A DNA stretch of 64,000 bases from positions 57,213 through 121,212 of the forward strand of contig JAURXZ010000048.1 of assembly GCA_030654175.1 (NCBI GenBank), read 5' to 3'. The translations under genes and the position numbers were made by a program. Source of the DNA: Bacteroidia bacterium (GTDB lineage Bacteria; Bacteroidota; Bacteroidia; 2-12-FULL-35-15). Position 1 is the first letter of the stretch; every line of letters begins with the position of its first letter. The notes beneath the pieces are model-generated. The model searched no databases. It was not told the origin of the DNA and saw nothing but the letters and a program-made list of their open reading frames with translations. Positions 29,117 to 37,796 of the stretch are shown in pieces.

Positions 29117-30183
29117 TGCAAATTTTTTATTTTTTTTACAATTTCACCCTCAGTAGCCAACATTGGTTTTCTATCCATACTTCTCAGCCACATTAACCCA
29201 TCTGGTAATGGATTAATCTTTTTACTTAACATTGGAAATTCATTATATAGGACAATGTCTTTGAAAATTTCAGGCATATTTAAACCCGCTTCAGTAAAAA
29301 ATAATATAGTAGTAAAAAATCTAGATATATTTATTTCAGTTGGATTAGGAATACCATTTTTGTCGTAGGTCATATCAACTCCAAATATCCCATGAGGTTT
29401 ATTTGAAACTGCTTTTATAGTTTCAATCGAAATTCGATCAACTTCAGAATTTGAAAAGGTTTGTCCAATCTTTGTCACCCCGGTAACACCAGAAACAGAT
29501 CTATTTCCGTGGGTCCACCCTTTTCTTATCCTTGTTTGAGCAACCACCAATTCCCCTTCGTGCCAAATAGACAACCAAGTAACAGTTTCTGGGGTTAACA
29601 TTTCAGCACCTACAAAGTCGCCCCAGCCATTATATCGTTCAATCCAACCTTTTGCAAAATTAAAATCATTTGTTGGTAATGCTCCTTTCCCCCCCCCTCC
29701 AATTGATGACGACCTTAACCAAATATTCCCATTATTATCACCTAATTCAGAAAAAGCTTTTTTAAGGTCATCACTATCATTTATGATCATATTAATTGGC
29801 ACTTTTATTCCTGCTTCCTTGCATTTTAAATAAGTTTTATATTTATATACACAAGCATCTATTACTTCATGATCTGGCATAAAAGTTTTAACCCCGCAAG
29901 CATGAATTTCGTCTCTAAATTTTGAAGCATGAAAAACTTCTAAATCATTTTGAAAATGAATAAAATCAGGTCTTTCATTTTTCAAGATTTCAAGTAATGC
30001 TTTTTTATACTCTTGTGTATCTGAATAAGGAACAAAATATTTTTCATGGGCGTTAGATAAAACCAAATCCGAAGGTTCGCTGCCCATTCCTAGAATCAAT
30101 TCATTTTTTCTACCTCTAAGAAGCGAATTTATTACCCCCTCTGAGGGAGTGCCCCCAGCACCACCTATTAATATTTTTTTCAT
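29113..30183 (-). CDS. ATP-grasp ligase, CarB-like
   Basis: 356 residues of the ATP-grasp carboxylate-amine ligase superfamily, nearest in style to the carbamoyl-phosphate-synthase large-subunit-like proteins of polysaccharide loci. The N-terminal domain starts KKILIGGAGGTPSEGVINSL. The grasp region carries SSIGGGGKGALPTNDF (ATP loop), and the metal-binding end is GIFGVDMTYDKNGIPNPTEIN. The reaction is ATP-driven joining of a carboxylate to an amine or similar; the actual substrates are unknown. It is first gene of the operon with an epimerase, a methyltransferase and a HAD phosphatase, suggesting it decorates or builds an unusual surface sugar. Confidence 0.85.
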   Translation of the reverse strand: MKKILIGGAGGTPSEGVINSLLRGRKNELILGMGSEPSDLVLSNAHEKYFVPYSDTQEYKKALLEILKNERPDFIHFQNDLEVFHASKFRDEIHACGVKTFMPDHEVIDACVYKYKTYLKCKEAGIKVPINMIINDSDDLKKAFSELGDNNGNIWLRSSSIGGGGKGALPTNDFNFAKGWIERYNGWGDFVGAEMLTPETVTWLSIWHEGELVVAQTRIRKGWTHGNRSVSGVTGVTKIGQTFSNSEVDRISIETIKAVSNKPHGIFGVDMTYDKNGIPNPTEINISRFFTTILFFTEAGLNMPEIFKDIVLYNEFPMLSKKINPLPDGLMWLRSMDRKPMLATEGEIVKKIKNLQ

Positions 30184-30370
30184 TTGAACATCCCTATCTT
30201 AAATCTATTAAACCCATGTATGTTTGTCAGGATGAGAATACACACTTAAATGCAATCAGATCTTTTTATTTTTAGTATTTGTATTAATATTTCCAATCTT
30301 GATTTTATATTTCAAACAAAATTCGAATAAGGAATTACTATTTGTTTAATAAGGTTCGAGAAATGAAACT

Positions 30371-31540
30371 TTACTTTCCATTTAAACCATCCATTTTCTG
30401 TATAATAATTTTTGATTTATCCATATACGGTTTTTCAATATATTTGAAACCTAAAAAACTAATTATAACAACTAGTGGAGTTATTGAAAATACAACCAGA
30501 CTGTATTCTAAAGGTTTCAGAAGTTTAATGCTTTCAAAACCAAATCCAAAATAAAAAACTGTAAAAAGTACTATGCCATGCAACAAATAGGTACTATAAC
30601 ATATTTCCCCTAAAAATTTTAAAGTGGAATTTTTCAGAAGCCCAAACAATGAAGTACCCAAAGCTATAAAGGTGAAAACAATTGTAATTAATAGTATACA
30701 ATATATGTCATTAGCTGTATGGAATTGTCCAATAAAAAAGAGACAAACAAGAACAATTATACTTGAATAAATATCATTTATTTTTTTATAAAATGAACTG
30801 TATTTTATTAAAAATGGAGCAATTGCCCCGCCAATAAAAGAATAAACATAATAATCTACTATCCCATGAAATTTATAAAATGTAACTATAAAAATCAAAC
30901 TTAAAATAAGGTAGATTATTTTAGGTTTAACTTTTACAAGAAATATTGAAATTATGGGCAAACTCAAATAAAACAACCATTCATAAGGAAGCGACCAAAC
31001 TACTCCTGCATTTATAAAAGATGTAAAACCAGAATTATTAATATTTGGTGTTTGATAGATTGTGAAAAAGCACCAATTAAAAACAGATTTAAGAAATTCT
31101 GACAACTCAACATTTACCTGCCAATTACTAATAAACATAATTGAAATAATAATTAACCATATTGAAAAAAAATACATTGGAACCAACCGGAATATTCTGG
31201 AAAGAAAAAAAGATCGCCACTTAAATCCATTTTCATTGGCGTTAAGAAGTTTTGATATAAATAGAAAACTAGTGATCATAAAAAATAATGAAACACTAGT
31301 TTGTCCGAACTGATTATAAAGATTTGAGTTTGGAGCAGCCCAATAACCGGTTTGAAGGTATTGATGCCATATGCTTGAATGATGGATAAACACACCCAAA
31401 GCTAAAAAACCTCTCATCCCTTCGATGGACTCATATCTGCCGACCACAGGATTAATTCTATAATTCAACTTAATTAAGTAACCTGTAATAAAGGCGATTA
31501 ATAAAATGACTATACAAAAAAAAGGACTTAAAGGATTCAT
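30371..31540 (-). CDS. Membrane O-acyltransferase (acyltransferase 3 family)
   Basis: 389 residues with about ten membrane helices. The family signature is at the N-terminus, YESIEGMRGFLALGVFIHHS, with the conserved Arg and the His pair. FGQTSVSLFFMITSFLFISKL follows. Members such as OafA acetylate O-antigen or other surface sugars using cytoplasmic acyl-CoA. The product here is unknown, but the neighbouring glycan genes fit. It is transcribed alone, 187 nt upstream of the ATP-grasp operon's first codon. Confidence 0.88.
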   Translation of the reverse strand: MNPLSPFFCIVILLIAFITGYLIKLNYRINPVVGRYESIEGMRGFLALGVFIHHSSIWHQYLQTGYWAAPNSNLYNQFGQTSVSLFFMITSFLFISKLLNANENGFKWRSFFLSRIFRLVPMYFFSIWLIIISIMFISNWQVNVELSEFLKSVFNWCFFTIYQTPNINNSGFTSFINAGVVWSLPYEWLFYLSLPIISIFLVKVKPKIIYLILSLIFIVTFYKFHGIVDYYVYSFIGGAIAPFLIKYSSFYKKINDIYSSIIVLVCLFFIGQFHTANDIYCILLITIVFTFIALGTSLFGLLKNSTLKFLGEICYSTYLLHGIVLFTVFYFGFGFESIKLLKPLEYSLVVFSITPLVVIISFLGFKYIEKPYMDKSKIIIQKMDGLNGK

Positions 31541-31562
31541 TAAATATTTTTGCTTGGTGAAA

Positions 31563-31584
31563 CTCCGTATTTATAATTGCGGAG
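31563..31584. other. Small hairpin upstream of acyltransferase
   Basis: CTCCG (31563-31567) pairs with CGGAG (31580-31584) around a 12-nt AT loop. It lies just upstream of the acyltransferase start (31540, minus strand), so it would be in the leader or just beyond the promoter. Role unknown. Confidence 0.3.
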
Positions 31585-31611
31585 ATTAGGGAGTAACGAA
31601 TCAGAAAAAAA

Positions 31612-31659
31612 TTTTAGACATTGTTGCAAAACGCATATTGATTTGCACAATGTCTAAAA
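31612..31659 (-). terminator. Strong hairpin terminator of the TPR gene
   Basis: TTTTAGACATTGTTGCAAA (31612-31630) pairs with TTTGCACAATGTCTAAAA (31642-31659): 18 pairs with a single bulged base and an 11-nt loop. On the minus strand it is followed by a run of seven T. It lies about 67 nt after the stop of the TPR gene (31727). Confidence 0.75.
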
Positions 31660-31726
31660 TATATCTTTACAAAAAAAGATGAACAAAAATTACAATGCCA
31701 CAAAAAACTATTTCTTGCTCTTAATG

Positions 31727-32662
31727 TTATTTTTTTTGCTGAACCCCCGTTTTATTTTTTTCTGCTAACACTTTATTTTGTTCATCCAAAGCCCAGGCAA
31801 GATTATTTTTAGCAAGTTGATCATTAGCATTAGCATCTACAGCCTTTTGAAAACACTTAACTGCATCATCATATTGATTTTTAGACATATAAGCAACGCC
31901 AATATTTATTAATGCTGCTGAATTTTCAGGCTCTGTTACAAGTATTTTATTCCAGATTTCAATGCTTTTATCATAGTCCTGCAATTTTAAATATTGTAAT
32001 CCATAAAGAATATAAAAATCTGTATTTCTTTTATCTTCTGGTGTTTTTTCTATTTCTGCAATTGATTGAAGCAACTTGTTTTGTTCTGTTAAAGCCCAAT
32101 TCAAATTATTTTTTGCCAACTGAAAAGTACTATCTAATTGCACAGCCTTTTGCCCAAACTCTATACCTTTTTTATACTGTTGAATTATAGTATACGCAAA
32201 TCCCAAATTGCTGTATGCAATGGCACTCTCAGGATTTAATTCAATCGCTTTCTTCAAAGGTTCTATAGCCTTTCCTGCCATTCCGGAATTAATATAGGCA
32301 TTTGAAAGGTTTAGTAAATTACTAAAACTGGGAGTTGCATTAGCAACAGCTTCATAAGCCGCAATATCTATCGTCTGAGCCTGATTAGTAGCCTGTTCCG
32401 GAGTTGAAGTAGAATTGCCGGCCGTTTTGTAAAAAATATACGCTATAGGTAATAACAACAAAACTACAATTACAATAGTTCTGATCGTTTTACTTTGCTT
32501 TTCGTTATCAGGAGTTGCTTCATTCTTTTCTTCCTGACCAATATCTAAACTGTCATCTGAATCAAATGAAGTGCTTTCAGGTTTACCTTCTTGATTAATA
32601 TCGCGGGTTTGGTTTAAGTCAACTAAATCGTTTTCTTTTTTTTCTTCATTATTAGTATTCAT
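31727..32662 (-). CDS. TPR-repeat membrane protein
   Basis: 311 residues. An acidic, Asn/Glu-rich cytoplasmic N-terminus (1-60) precedes one membrane helix (about 64-80, IVIVVLLLLPIAYIFYK). A tetratricopeptide domain then starts near residue 105, with AIAYSNLGFAYTIIQQYKKG and ENSAALINIGVAYMSKNQYD. Two repeats end in near-identical phrases, QLAKNNLNWALTEQNK and QLAKNNLAWALDEQNK, which also occur in the divergent 789-residue gene. It is likely an envelope scaffold exposed to the periplasm. A CAAATTTA motif at 32738-32745 is its possible -7 box. Confidence 0.85.
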   Translation of the reverse strand: MNTNNEEKKENDLVDLNQTRDINQEGKPESTSFDSDDSLDIGQEEKNEATPDNEKQSKTIRTIVIVVLLLLPIAYIFYKTAGNSTSTPEQATNQAQTIDIAAYEAVANATPSFSNLLNLSNAYINSGMAGKAIEPLKKAIELNPESAIAYSNLGFAYTIIQQYKKGIEFGQKAVQLDSTFQLAKNNLNWALTEQNKLLQSIAEIEKTPEDKRNTDFYILYGLQYLKLQDYDKSIEIWNKILVTEPENSAALINIGVAYMSKNQYDDAVKCFQKAVDANANDQLAKNNLAWALDEQNKVLAEKNKTGVQQKK

Positions 32663-32861
32663 GCTCTCGACTTTTTTATTTTTTTTAAATTAATATCCTG
32701 TTCTAAATCATAAACAGACTCAGATACAATTGTACTTCAAATTTAATAAAAATAATTAAATATTTAATATTATTCTGACAAGAAAATCAAAAATCAAGTC
32801 TTTAATTCCAAAATTCAAATTAGAATTTTTACTACTTTTACGAATAAAGCTAATTTTAACC

Positions 32862-35231
32862 ATGATTAAACAACTTTTTGAAAATTTATCTAAAGGCAAA
32901 ACTTTAGTTTACTTCCTATTACTGATTTCAGTTGTTACCCTAGTTTATTCAAACCACTTTAACAACTCCTTTCATTTTGATGATTCCCACGCTGTAGAAA
33001 ACAATTTATTTATTCAGGATATAAAAAACATTCCGCGTTTTTTCACAGACGCAACAACTTTTAGTTCCCTCCCCAGCAACCAATCATACCGGCCATTTGT
33101 CAGTACCTCTCTCGCTTTCGATTATTGGTTAGGAAAAGGATATAATATGTTTTATTTTCATCTTTCATCATTTATTCTTTTTTTGTTACAGGGTATTTTA
33201 ATGTTCTTTTTCATTTTCAAGTTTTTTAATACCTCCTTAAAAAACAACTGGAATTTTTATATTGCGGCAATTGCCGTTGCATGGTATCTTTTGCACCCTG
33301 CCAATGCCGAAACCATCAATTATGTTATCGCCCGGTCTGATCTCCAATCCACTTTTTTTGTGGTGCTTGGCTTTGTTCTTTATATGTTTTCGCCCTATTT
33401 TAAAAGAACTCATCTCTATCTGATCCCTATCGGGATAGGTGGTCTGGCAAAACCCACCACAGTTATGTTTGCCCCCTTATTATTCTTTTACATCCTTTTG
33501 TTTGAGCAAAAAATGAGTTTGTATGATATTTTCAATAAAAAACAGTCTAAACAACTGATTGCGGTAATTAAAAAAACGATCCCTTCATTTATTTTTTGTG
33601 CAGCACTTTATTTATTTATTGACCGCTTAACCCCTAAAACATGGGAATCGGGAGGTTCTTCCACTATCAATTACTTAATCACCCAACCATTTGTAATTGC
33701 TCATTATTTTACTACTTTCTTTTTCCCTTTCGGTTTAAGTGCAGATAGCGATTGGGAACCGCTGCAAAGTATCTGGAACATCCGGTTTTTTATTGGTTGC
33801 GGATTTATTTTTTTAATGCTCTATGTTTCATTCCTTTTCTCTAAAGATGAGCGCCTTCGGCCTATAAGCTATGGTATTCTTTGGTTTTTTTTAGCATTGG
33901 TCCCCTCCTCAAGCGTAATTCCTTTTGCTGAGGTATTAAACGACCACCGTATCTTTTTTCCTTATGTAGGGCTTGTAATAAGTGTTTGCTGGGCTGTTGG
34001 TTTATTGTTAATGAAATACAAGAAACGCCTGGAAAAACTACCTTTCAGCTATGATATAATGGCTGTTTTTATTGTGATAGTCGTGCTTTCGGGATATGCA
34101 TTTGGAACTTACGAACGTAATGAAGTATGGAAAACTGAAGAAAGTTTATGGTATGATGTAACTATTAAAAGTCCAAAAAACGCGCGTGGATTGATGAATT
34201 ACGGGCTTAGTAGAATGGGAAAAGGTGATTATGTGGAAGCTGAAAAATGTTTTACAAAAGCATTAGCTATGTGGCCATATTATTATTCTTTACATATCAA
34301 CATGGGTGTTTTGAAAAATGCAACAGGGGATAAAGCAAGTGCAGAAAATTATTTCAAAAGTGCAACTCAATATGGAGGAAATACCCCTGACACCTGGTTT
34401 TTTTATGGAAATTTCCTGTGCGGTCAATTACGTTATGCTGAAGCGATACCTATGTTGGAAAAATGCATCGAACTTTCCCCTGCTAGCATTGGTGCTCGCA
34501 GCATATTGATGAAAGCATATAACGATACCGGTGATTGGTCTAAACTTAAAGATATTGCCCAAGGGACTTTACAAATAATCCCAAACAACCCTGAAGCATT
34601 GCAATATCTGGAAGCAAGCAAAAATCAAAAAGGGAAAATTGAAATGACTGAAGAAGAAGTAAAGAAAGCTCCTTCGGCAGAAAAATATTTTAATTTAAGT
34701 TTAATGTATTACCAGGCAGGCAAATACGAGCAATGTGTTAATGCCGGCTTAGAAGCTGTAAAACTAAAGCCTGATTATGCCGATGCTTATAACAATATGG
34801 GTTCAGCATATACCCTCATGAAGCAATATGACAAAGGAATTGCAGCTTGCCAAAAAGCAATAGAGATCAAACCTGACTTTCAGTTGGCAAAAAATAACCT
34901 GGCTGATGCTTTAAATCAACGCGACAAAACTTCAAAAGTTGAGACCGCTGCTAATGAATCACCATCTGCCGGCAGTCAGATTGATCTAAGTTTAGCCTAT
35001 TACCAACAAGGCGAATATGAAAAGAGTATAGAAGCTTGTAAAAAAGCATTACAATTTCAACCCGAATATGCAAGTGCTTACAGCAATATGGGTGCGGCTT
35101 ATAATATGTTAAAGCAATGGGATAAAGCCATTGAGGCTTGTACCAAAGCATTACAAATTGATCCTGAACACAGATTAGCTAAAGGCAATTTGAATTGGGC
35201 AAAAGACGAAAAAGCGAAATCAAAGAAATAA
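32862..35231 (+). CDS. Membrane GT-C-like protein with C-terminal TPR domain (TMTC-like)
   Basis: 789 residues. About eleven membrane helices occupy residues 1-420; the first loop has FNNSFHFDDSHAVENNLFI, carrying the paired Asp typical of TMTC/PMT-type O-mannosyltransferases. Later segments LHPANAETINYVIARSDLQS and FAEVLNDHRIFFPYVG are hallmarks of this bacterial group. From about residue 440 to the end at least eight TPR units follow. It resembles eukaryotic TMTC proteins in plan (membrane transferase plus TPR). It is divergent from the TPR gene at 31727, with which it shares repeat phrases. A protein- or glycan-glycosylation role is inferred. Confidence 0.85.
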   Translation: MIKQLFENLSKGKTLVYFLLLISVVTLVYSNHFNNSFHFDDSHAVENNLFIQDIKNIPRFFTDATTFSSLPSNQSYRPFVSTSLAFDYWLGKGYNMFYFHLSSFILFLLQGILMFFFIFKFFNTSLKNNWNFYIAAIAVAWYLLHPANAETINYVIARSDLQSTFFVVLGFVLYMFSPYFKRTHLYLIPIGIGGLAKPTTVMFAPLLFFYILLFEQKMSLYDIFNKKQSKQLIAVIKKTIPSFIFCAALYLFIDRLTPKTWESGGSSTINYLITQPFVIAHYFTTFFFPFGLSADSDWEPLQSIWNIRFFIGCGFIFLMLYVSFLFSKDERLRPISYGILWFFLALVPSSSVIPFAEVLNDHRIFFPYVGLVISVCWAVGLLLMKYKKRLEKLPFSYDIMAVFIVIVVLSGYAFGTYERNEVWKTEESLWYDVTIKSPKNARGLMNYGLSRMGKGDYVEAEKCFTKALAMWPYYYSLHINMGVLKNATGDKASAENYFKSATQYGGNTPDTWFFYGNFLCGQLRYAEAIPMLEKCIELSPASIGARSILMKAYNDTGDWSKLKDIAQGTLQIIPNNPEALQYLEASKNQKGKIEMTEEEVKKAPSAEKYFNLSLMYYQAGKYEQCVNAGLEAVKLKPDYADAYNNMGSAYTLMKQYDKGIAACQKAIEIKPDFQLAKNNLADALNQRDKTSKVETAANESPSAGSQIDLSLAYYQQGEYEKSIEACKKALQFQPEYASAYSNMGAAYNMLKQWDKAIEACTKALQIDPEHRLAKGNLNWAKDEKAKSKK

Positions 35232-35336
35232 TGTGCTGATGTGCTTATTAATTTATGTGCTGATGAATAAAAAAATTAACAAACAATAAGCACATCAGTA
35301 CATAAATTAATAAGCACATCAAAATATCAGCACATC
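35231..35336. repeat. GATGTGCTGAT-word inverted repeat
   Basis: 35238-35265 and 35293-35320 are inverted copies matching at 27 of 28 positions, with a 27-nt spacer; more GTGCTGAT words extend on both sides. The patch starts at the stop of the 789-residue gene and ends 14 nt before the ATG of the dehydrogenase (35351). The same word recurs at 56505-56614. Confidence 0.85.
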
Positions 35337-35350
35337 GACAAATCACCTCT

Positions 35351-36034
35351 ATGATAATCATTACAGGCATTACAGGCGGAATAGGAGATTTTTTATTCAA
35401 TAAATTTACTCAAGCCGGAGAAAAGATAATTGGCACTTATCACGAAAACAAGCCTGAAGGGAAGATTTTTGAAAACACCTACCAACTTGACATCACCGAC
35501 TACATACAAGTTGAAAAATTCATTAAAAGCGTTGAACCGGAATTAAAAAACACTACACTGATTAACTGTGCCGGTATTACCCAAAACTCATTCGCTCACA
35601 AATCGAATGTTAGCGATTGGACCCAGGTAATTAACGTGAATCTGAATGGAACATATCATCTGATACGTGCAACATTACCTGTAATGCGTGAACAAAATTT
35701 CGGACGCATCATTAATTTATCATCAATAGTAGGACAAATCGGAGTGATGGGGACCAGCGCTTACGCAGCATCCAAAGCAGGATTGAACGGAATGATAAAA
35801 AGTATTGCCTTGGAAAATGCACAAAAAGGGATTACTATAAATAATATTAATTTAGGTTATTTTGAAGTTGGAATGATAAATTCTGTACCCCATGAGGTAC
35901 AAGAAAAAATAAAATCAAAAATTGCTTACAATAAATTTGGCGACCCTGAAAACATTTTCAATACAATACAATACATTCGCCAAACGCCCTACCTAACAGG
36001 CTCCTGCATTGATTTGAACGGAGGCTTGGTTTAA
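35351..36034 (+). CDS. Short-chain dehydrogenase/reductase (FabG-like)
   Basis: 227 residues of the classical SDR fold. The cofactor loop is ITGITGGIGDFLF, the structural motif is INCAGITQNS (NNAG type with Cys), and the catalytic triad is in INLSSIVGQIG plus TSAYAASKAGLNG (Ser, Tyr, Lys). It is somewhat short for a FabG (usually about 245). The substrate is unknown; a role in sugar or lipid modification is possible from context. It is transcribed alone and converges with the acyltransferase at 36057. Confidence 0.88.
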   Translation: MIIITGITGGIGDFLFNKFTQAGEKIIGTYHENKPEGKIFENTYQLDITDYIQVEKFIKSVEPELKNTTLINCAGITQNSFAHKSNVSDWTQVINVNLNGTYHLIRATLPVMREQNFGRIINLSSIVGQIGVMGTSAYAASKAGLNGMIKSIALENAQKGITINNINLGYFEVGMINSVPHEVQEKIKSKIAYNKFGDPENIFNTIQYIRQTPYLTGSCIDLNGGLV

Positions 36035-36056
36035 TTCAAAACCTGAGAATTTTTTA

Positions 36057-37160
36057 TTATTGTGGAAGTATATCTTCCATTTTTTTATTTCCGAATTCAA
36101 TATACCTGTATGTTAAAAAGGAAAGGAAAAATAAAAACATCAGGTAAGTGATAATGCGCAGTGGAGTATAATCTGCCATAAAAACCATGCGCATATTCCC
36201 ATGCCATAGATATAAACTGTAACACATCATTCCACACAACTGCAACGTTTTATTGGCAAATAAAAATTGTATCGGATTTCTTTTCATGTGCAAAAGTGAT
36301 AACGTTAACAATCCAAATCCCAGCTGAAAGGAAGTATTTATAAGTGGTTCGAAATAAGAAGAAATATAATGTAAAAAAACATAGTCGGAAAAATAGCATC
36401 CCAATGTGATCACAAAAAGTGAAAGGAAAAACAAAACGATGCTGTATTGTTCAAACCATTTTTGTTTCCAGCCTGTTACAAACCAATGGCATAGCAGCAT
36501 TCCTGTTGCAAAATCATCTAGCCTGCCAAACAAGCTGTCCTTGATCATATTCAGGTGGGGTGCCAGATAATAATTAGGGTAAAAACAAGAGATAACTCTA
36601 ACAATAAAACTCATATAAAACACCACCATACAAAATTTTATTATCCCCTTTTTTACGATCAGCCAAATCAATAAAGGAAAAATCACAGAGAACAACACTT
36701 CTATGCCTAAAGACCATAACACATAGTTATAGGACGGTATAAAGGTTTCCTTAGTAAAATTGAAGGTTATTGTAAACATCAATATCATGTCTTTCCAAAA
36801 ACTCCAATCATGGATGTTGCTGGCATGAACGATGAAAAAAATAGAAATTACTAATAAAATATAGTATAATGGCAATAACCGCGAAGCGCGGTGTTTATAG
36901 AAGGTCCAAACACTGGCCCCTGTTTTTAATTCACGGCTACCATTTGCATAGGGAAGATAGAGTACAAACCCCGAGAGGATAAAAAACAGATCCACTCCCA
37001 ACCAGCCATGCCCTAAATAGGTTAAAGGGAATATCGGCAAATCACCAATAAAAAAAGTATACCAGCCCGGCTGGTTAAAAAAAACGCCTATCAAATGAAA
37101 GTATATTACTCCCAAAATAGCATAGCCTCTTAATCCATTTATAACTGCAAGTCTTTTCAT
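36057..37160 (-). CDS. Membrane O-acyltransferase (acyltransferase 3 family)
   Basis: 367 residues with ten or so membrane helices. The signature INGLRGYAILGVIYFHLIGV is at the N-terminus, with the active-site Arg-x10-His layout. GHGWLGVDLFFILSGFVLYL and ASRLLPLYYILLVISIFF follow, all diagnostic for the OafA-type family. It probably acylates a surface glycan. It is the second such gene in the region (the other is at 30371). The gap upstream to DUF2304 holds the word repeat at 37170-37330. Confidence 0.88.
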   Translation of the reverse strand: MKRLAVINGLRGYAILGVIYFHLIGVFFNQPGWYTFFIGDLPIFPLTYLGHGWLGVDLFFILSGFVLYLPYANGSRELKTGASVWTFYKHRASRLLPLYYILLVISIFFIVHASNIHDWSFWKDMILMFTITFNFTKETFIPSYNYVLWSLGIEVLFSVIFPLLIWLIVKKGIIKFCMVVFYMSFIVRVISCFYPNYYLAPHLNMIKDSLFGRLDDFATGMLLCHWFVTGWKQKWFEQYSIVLFFLSLFVITLGCYFSDYVFLHYISSYFEPLINTSFQLGFGLLTLSLLHMKRNPIQFLFANKTLQLCGMMCYSLYLWHGNMRMVFMADYTPLRIITYLMFLFFLSFLTYRYIEFGNKKMEDILPQ

Positions 37161-37169
37161 GAAAATAAT

Positions 37170-37330
37170 TTTACAATTTTACAATTTCGCAGTAGGCAAA
37201 TATTCAATTGTACAATTTTGCAGTAGGCAATTTACAATTTCAGCGAGTCCCATTTTGCCTACTGATTAATTGCAAAAATTGAAAAATCAGTTTGCAATTT
37301 GCCTACTGCAAAATTGCAAACTGATTAAAT
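37170..37330. repeat. GCAGTAGGCAA-word repeat patch
   Basis: The core GCAGTAGGCAA occurs forward at 37189-37199 and 37220-37230, and inverted at 37255-37264 (ten of eleven bases) and 37299-37309. The copies are separated by ACAATTTTG-like filler words. The patch fills the gap between the acyltransferase start and the DUF2304 stop codon (37325-37327), which lies inside it. Confidence 0.8.
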
Positions 37331-37669
37331 TGATTTTTTAACAAACTCATTTTTAAGCAAGGCAATCTCCTGTGCCAACTGCTTATTCTGCGAATGTAAT
37401 TTTGAAACAACAATACTTAAATGTAAAAGATAAATTAAGATTGCAAATATAGCACCTGTAAAAACCAGGTTTGGAGCTTCGTACACACCCAGCGTATTCG
37501 CCAGAACTTCCAACCCATTTCTCCAAAATGAAAACAAGATCAATACAATGGTGCAAACAATCCATACAATCGAATATTCTTCGCGCAATTTCCCTTTAAT
37601 GATCAAGCGAACAATATAAAATAAAAACAATAAACTAACTGCTATTGCTACGATCTGAATTTTTGCCAT
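37325..37669 (-). CDS. DUF2304 membrane protein
   Basis: 114 residues with three hydrophobic segments and a C-terminal coiled-coil-like tail (KLHSQNKQLAQEIALLKNEF). The pattern REEYSIVWIVCTIVLILFSFW is characteristic of DUF2304. In Bacteroidota and other bacteria these small proteins are commonly encoded next to dolichyl-phosphate-type GT2 genes, as here (the GT2 at 37779 is 110 nt upstream on the same strand), so a membrane partner or subunit role is likely. Confidence 0.85.
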   Translation of the reverse strand: MAKIQIVAIAVSLLFLFYIVRLIIKGKLREEYSIVWIVCTIVLILFSFWRNGLEVLANTLGVYEAPNLVFTGAIFAILIYLLHLSIVVSKLHSQNKQLAQEIALLKNEFVKKSI

Positions 37670-37678
37670 ATTTTTTTT

Positions 37679-37796
37679 AGTTGAGAGTTATAAGTTAAGA
37701 GTTAAAAGTTGGGAGTTATGAATTGAAAGTTGAGAGTAGCTGATTTTTCTCCTTTTGCTAACTCATAACTCTCAACTTTTAACTCTTAACTCTTTT
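37679..37796. repeat. GAGTTAA-word inverted repeat
   Basis: 37693-37724 and 37760-37791 are inverted copies matching at 30 of 32 positions with a 35-nt spacer. They are built from AGTTAAGAGTTAAAAGTT and GAGAGTTATGAGTT words. The stop codon and last codons of the GT2 gene (ends 37779) lie inside the right arm. Confidence 0.85.

Noticed and set aside
35231..35336. Invertible promoter (phase-variation switch)
   Set aside because: An inverted repeat is present, but the spacer is only 27 nt, it holds no promoter box, and no recombinase gene is nearby.
37170..37330. Possible CRISPR array
   Set aside because: The repeated words are short, inverted as well as direct, and unevenly spaced, and no cas gene is present.
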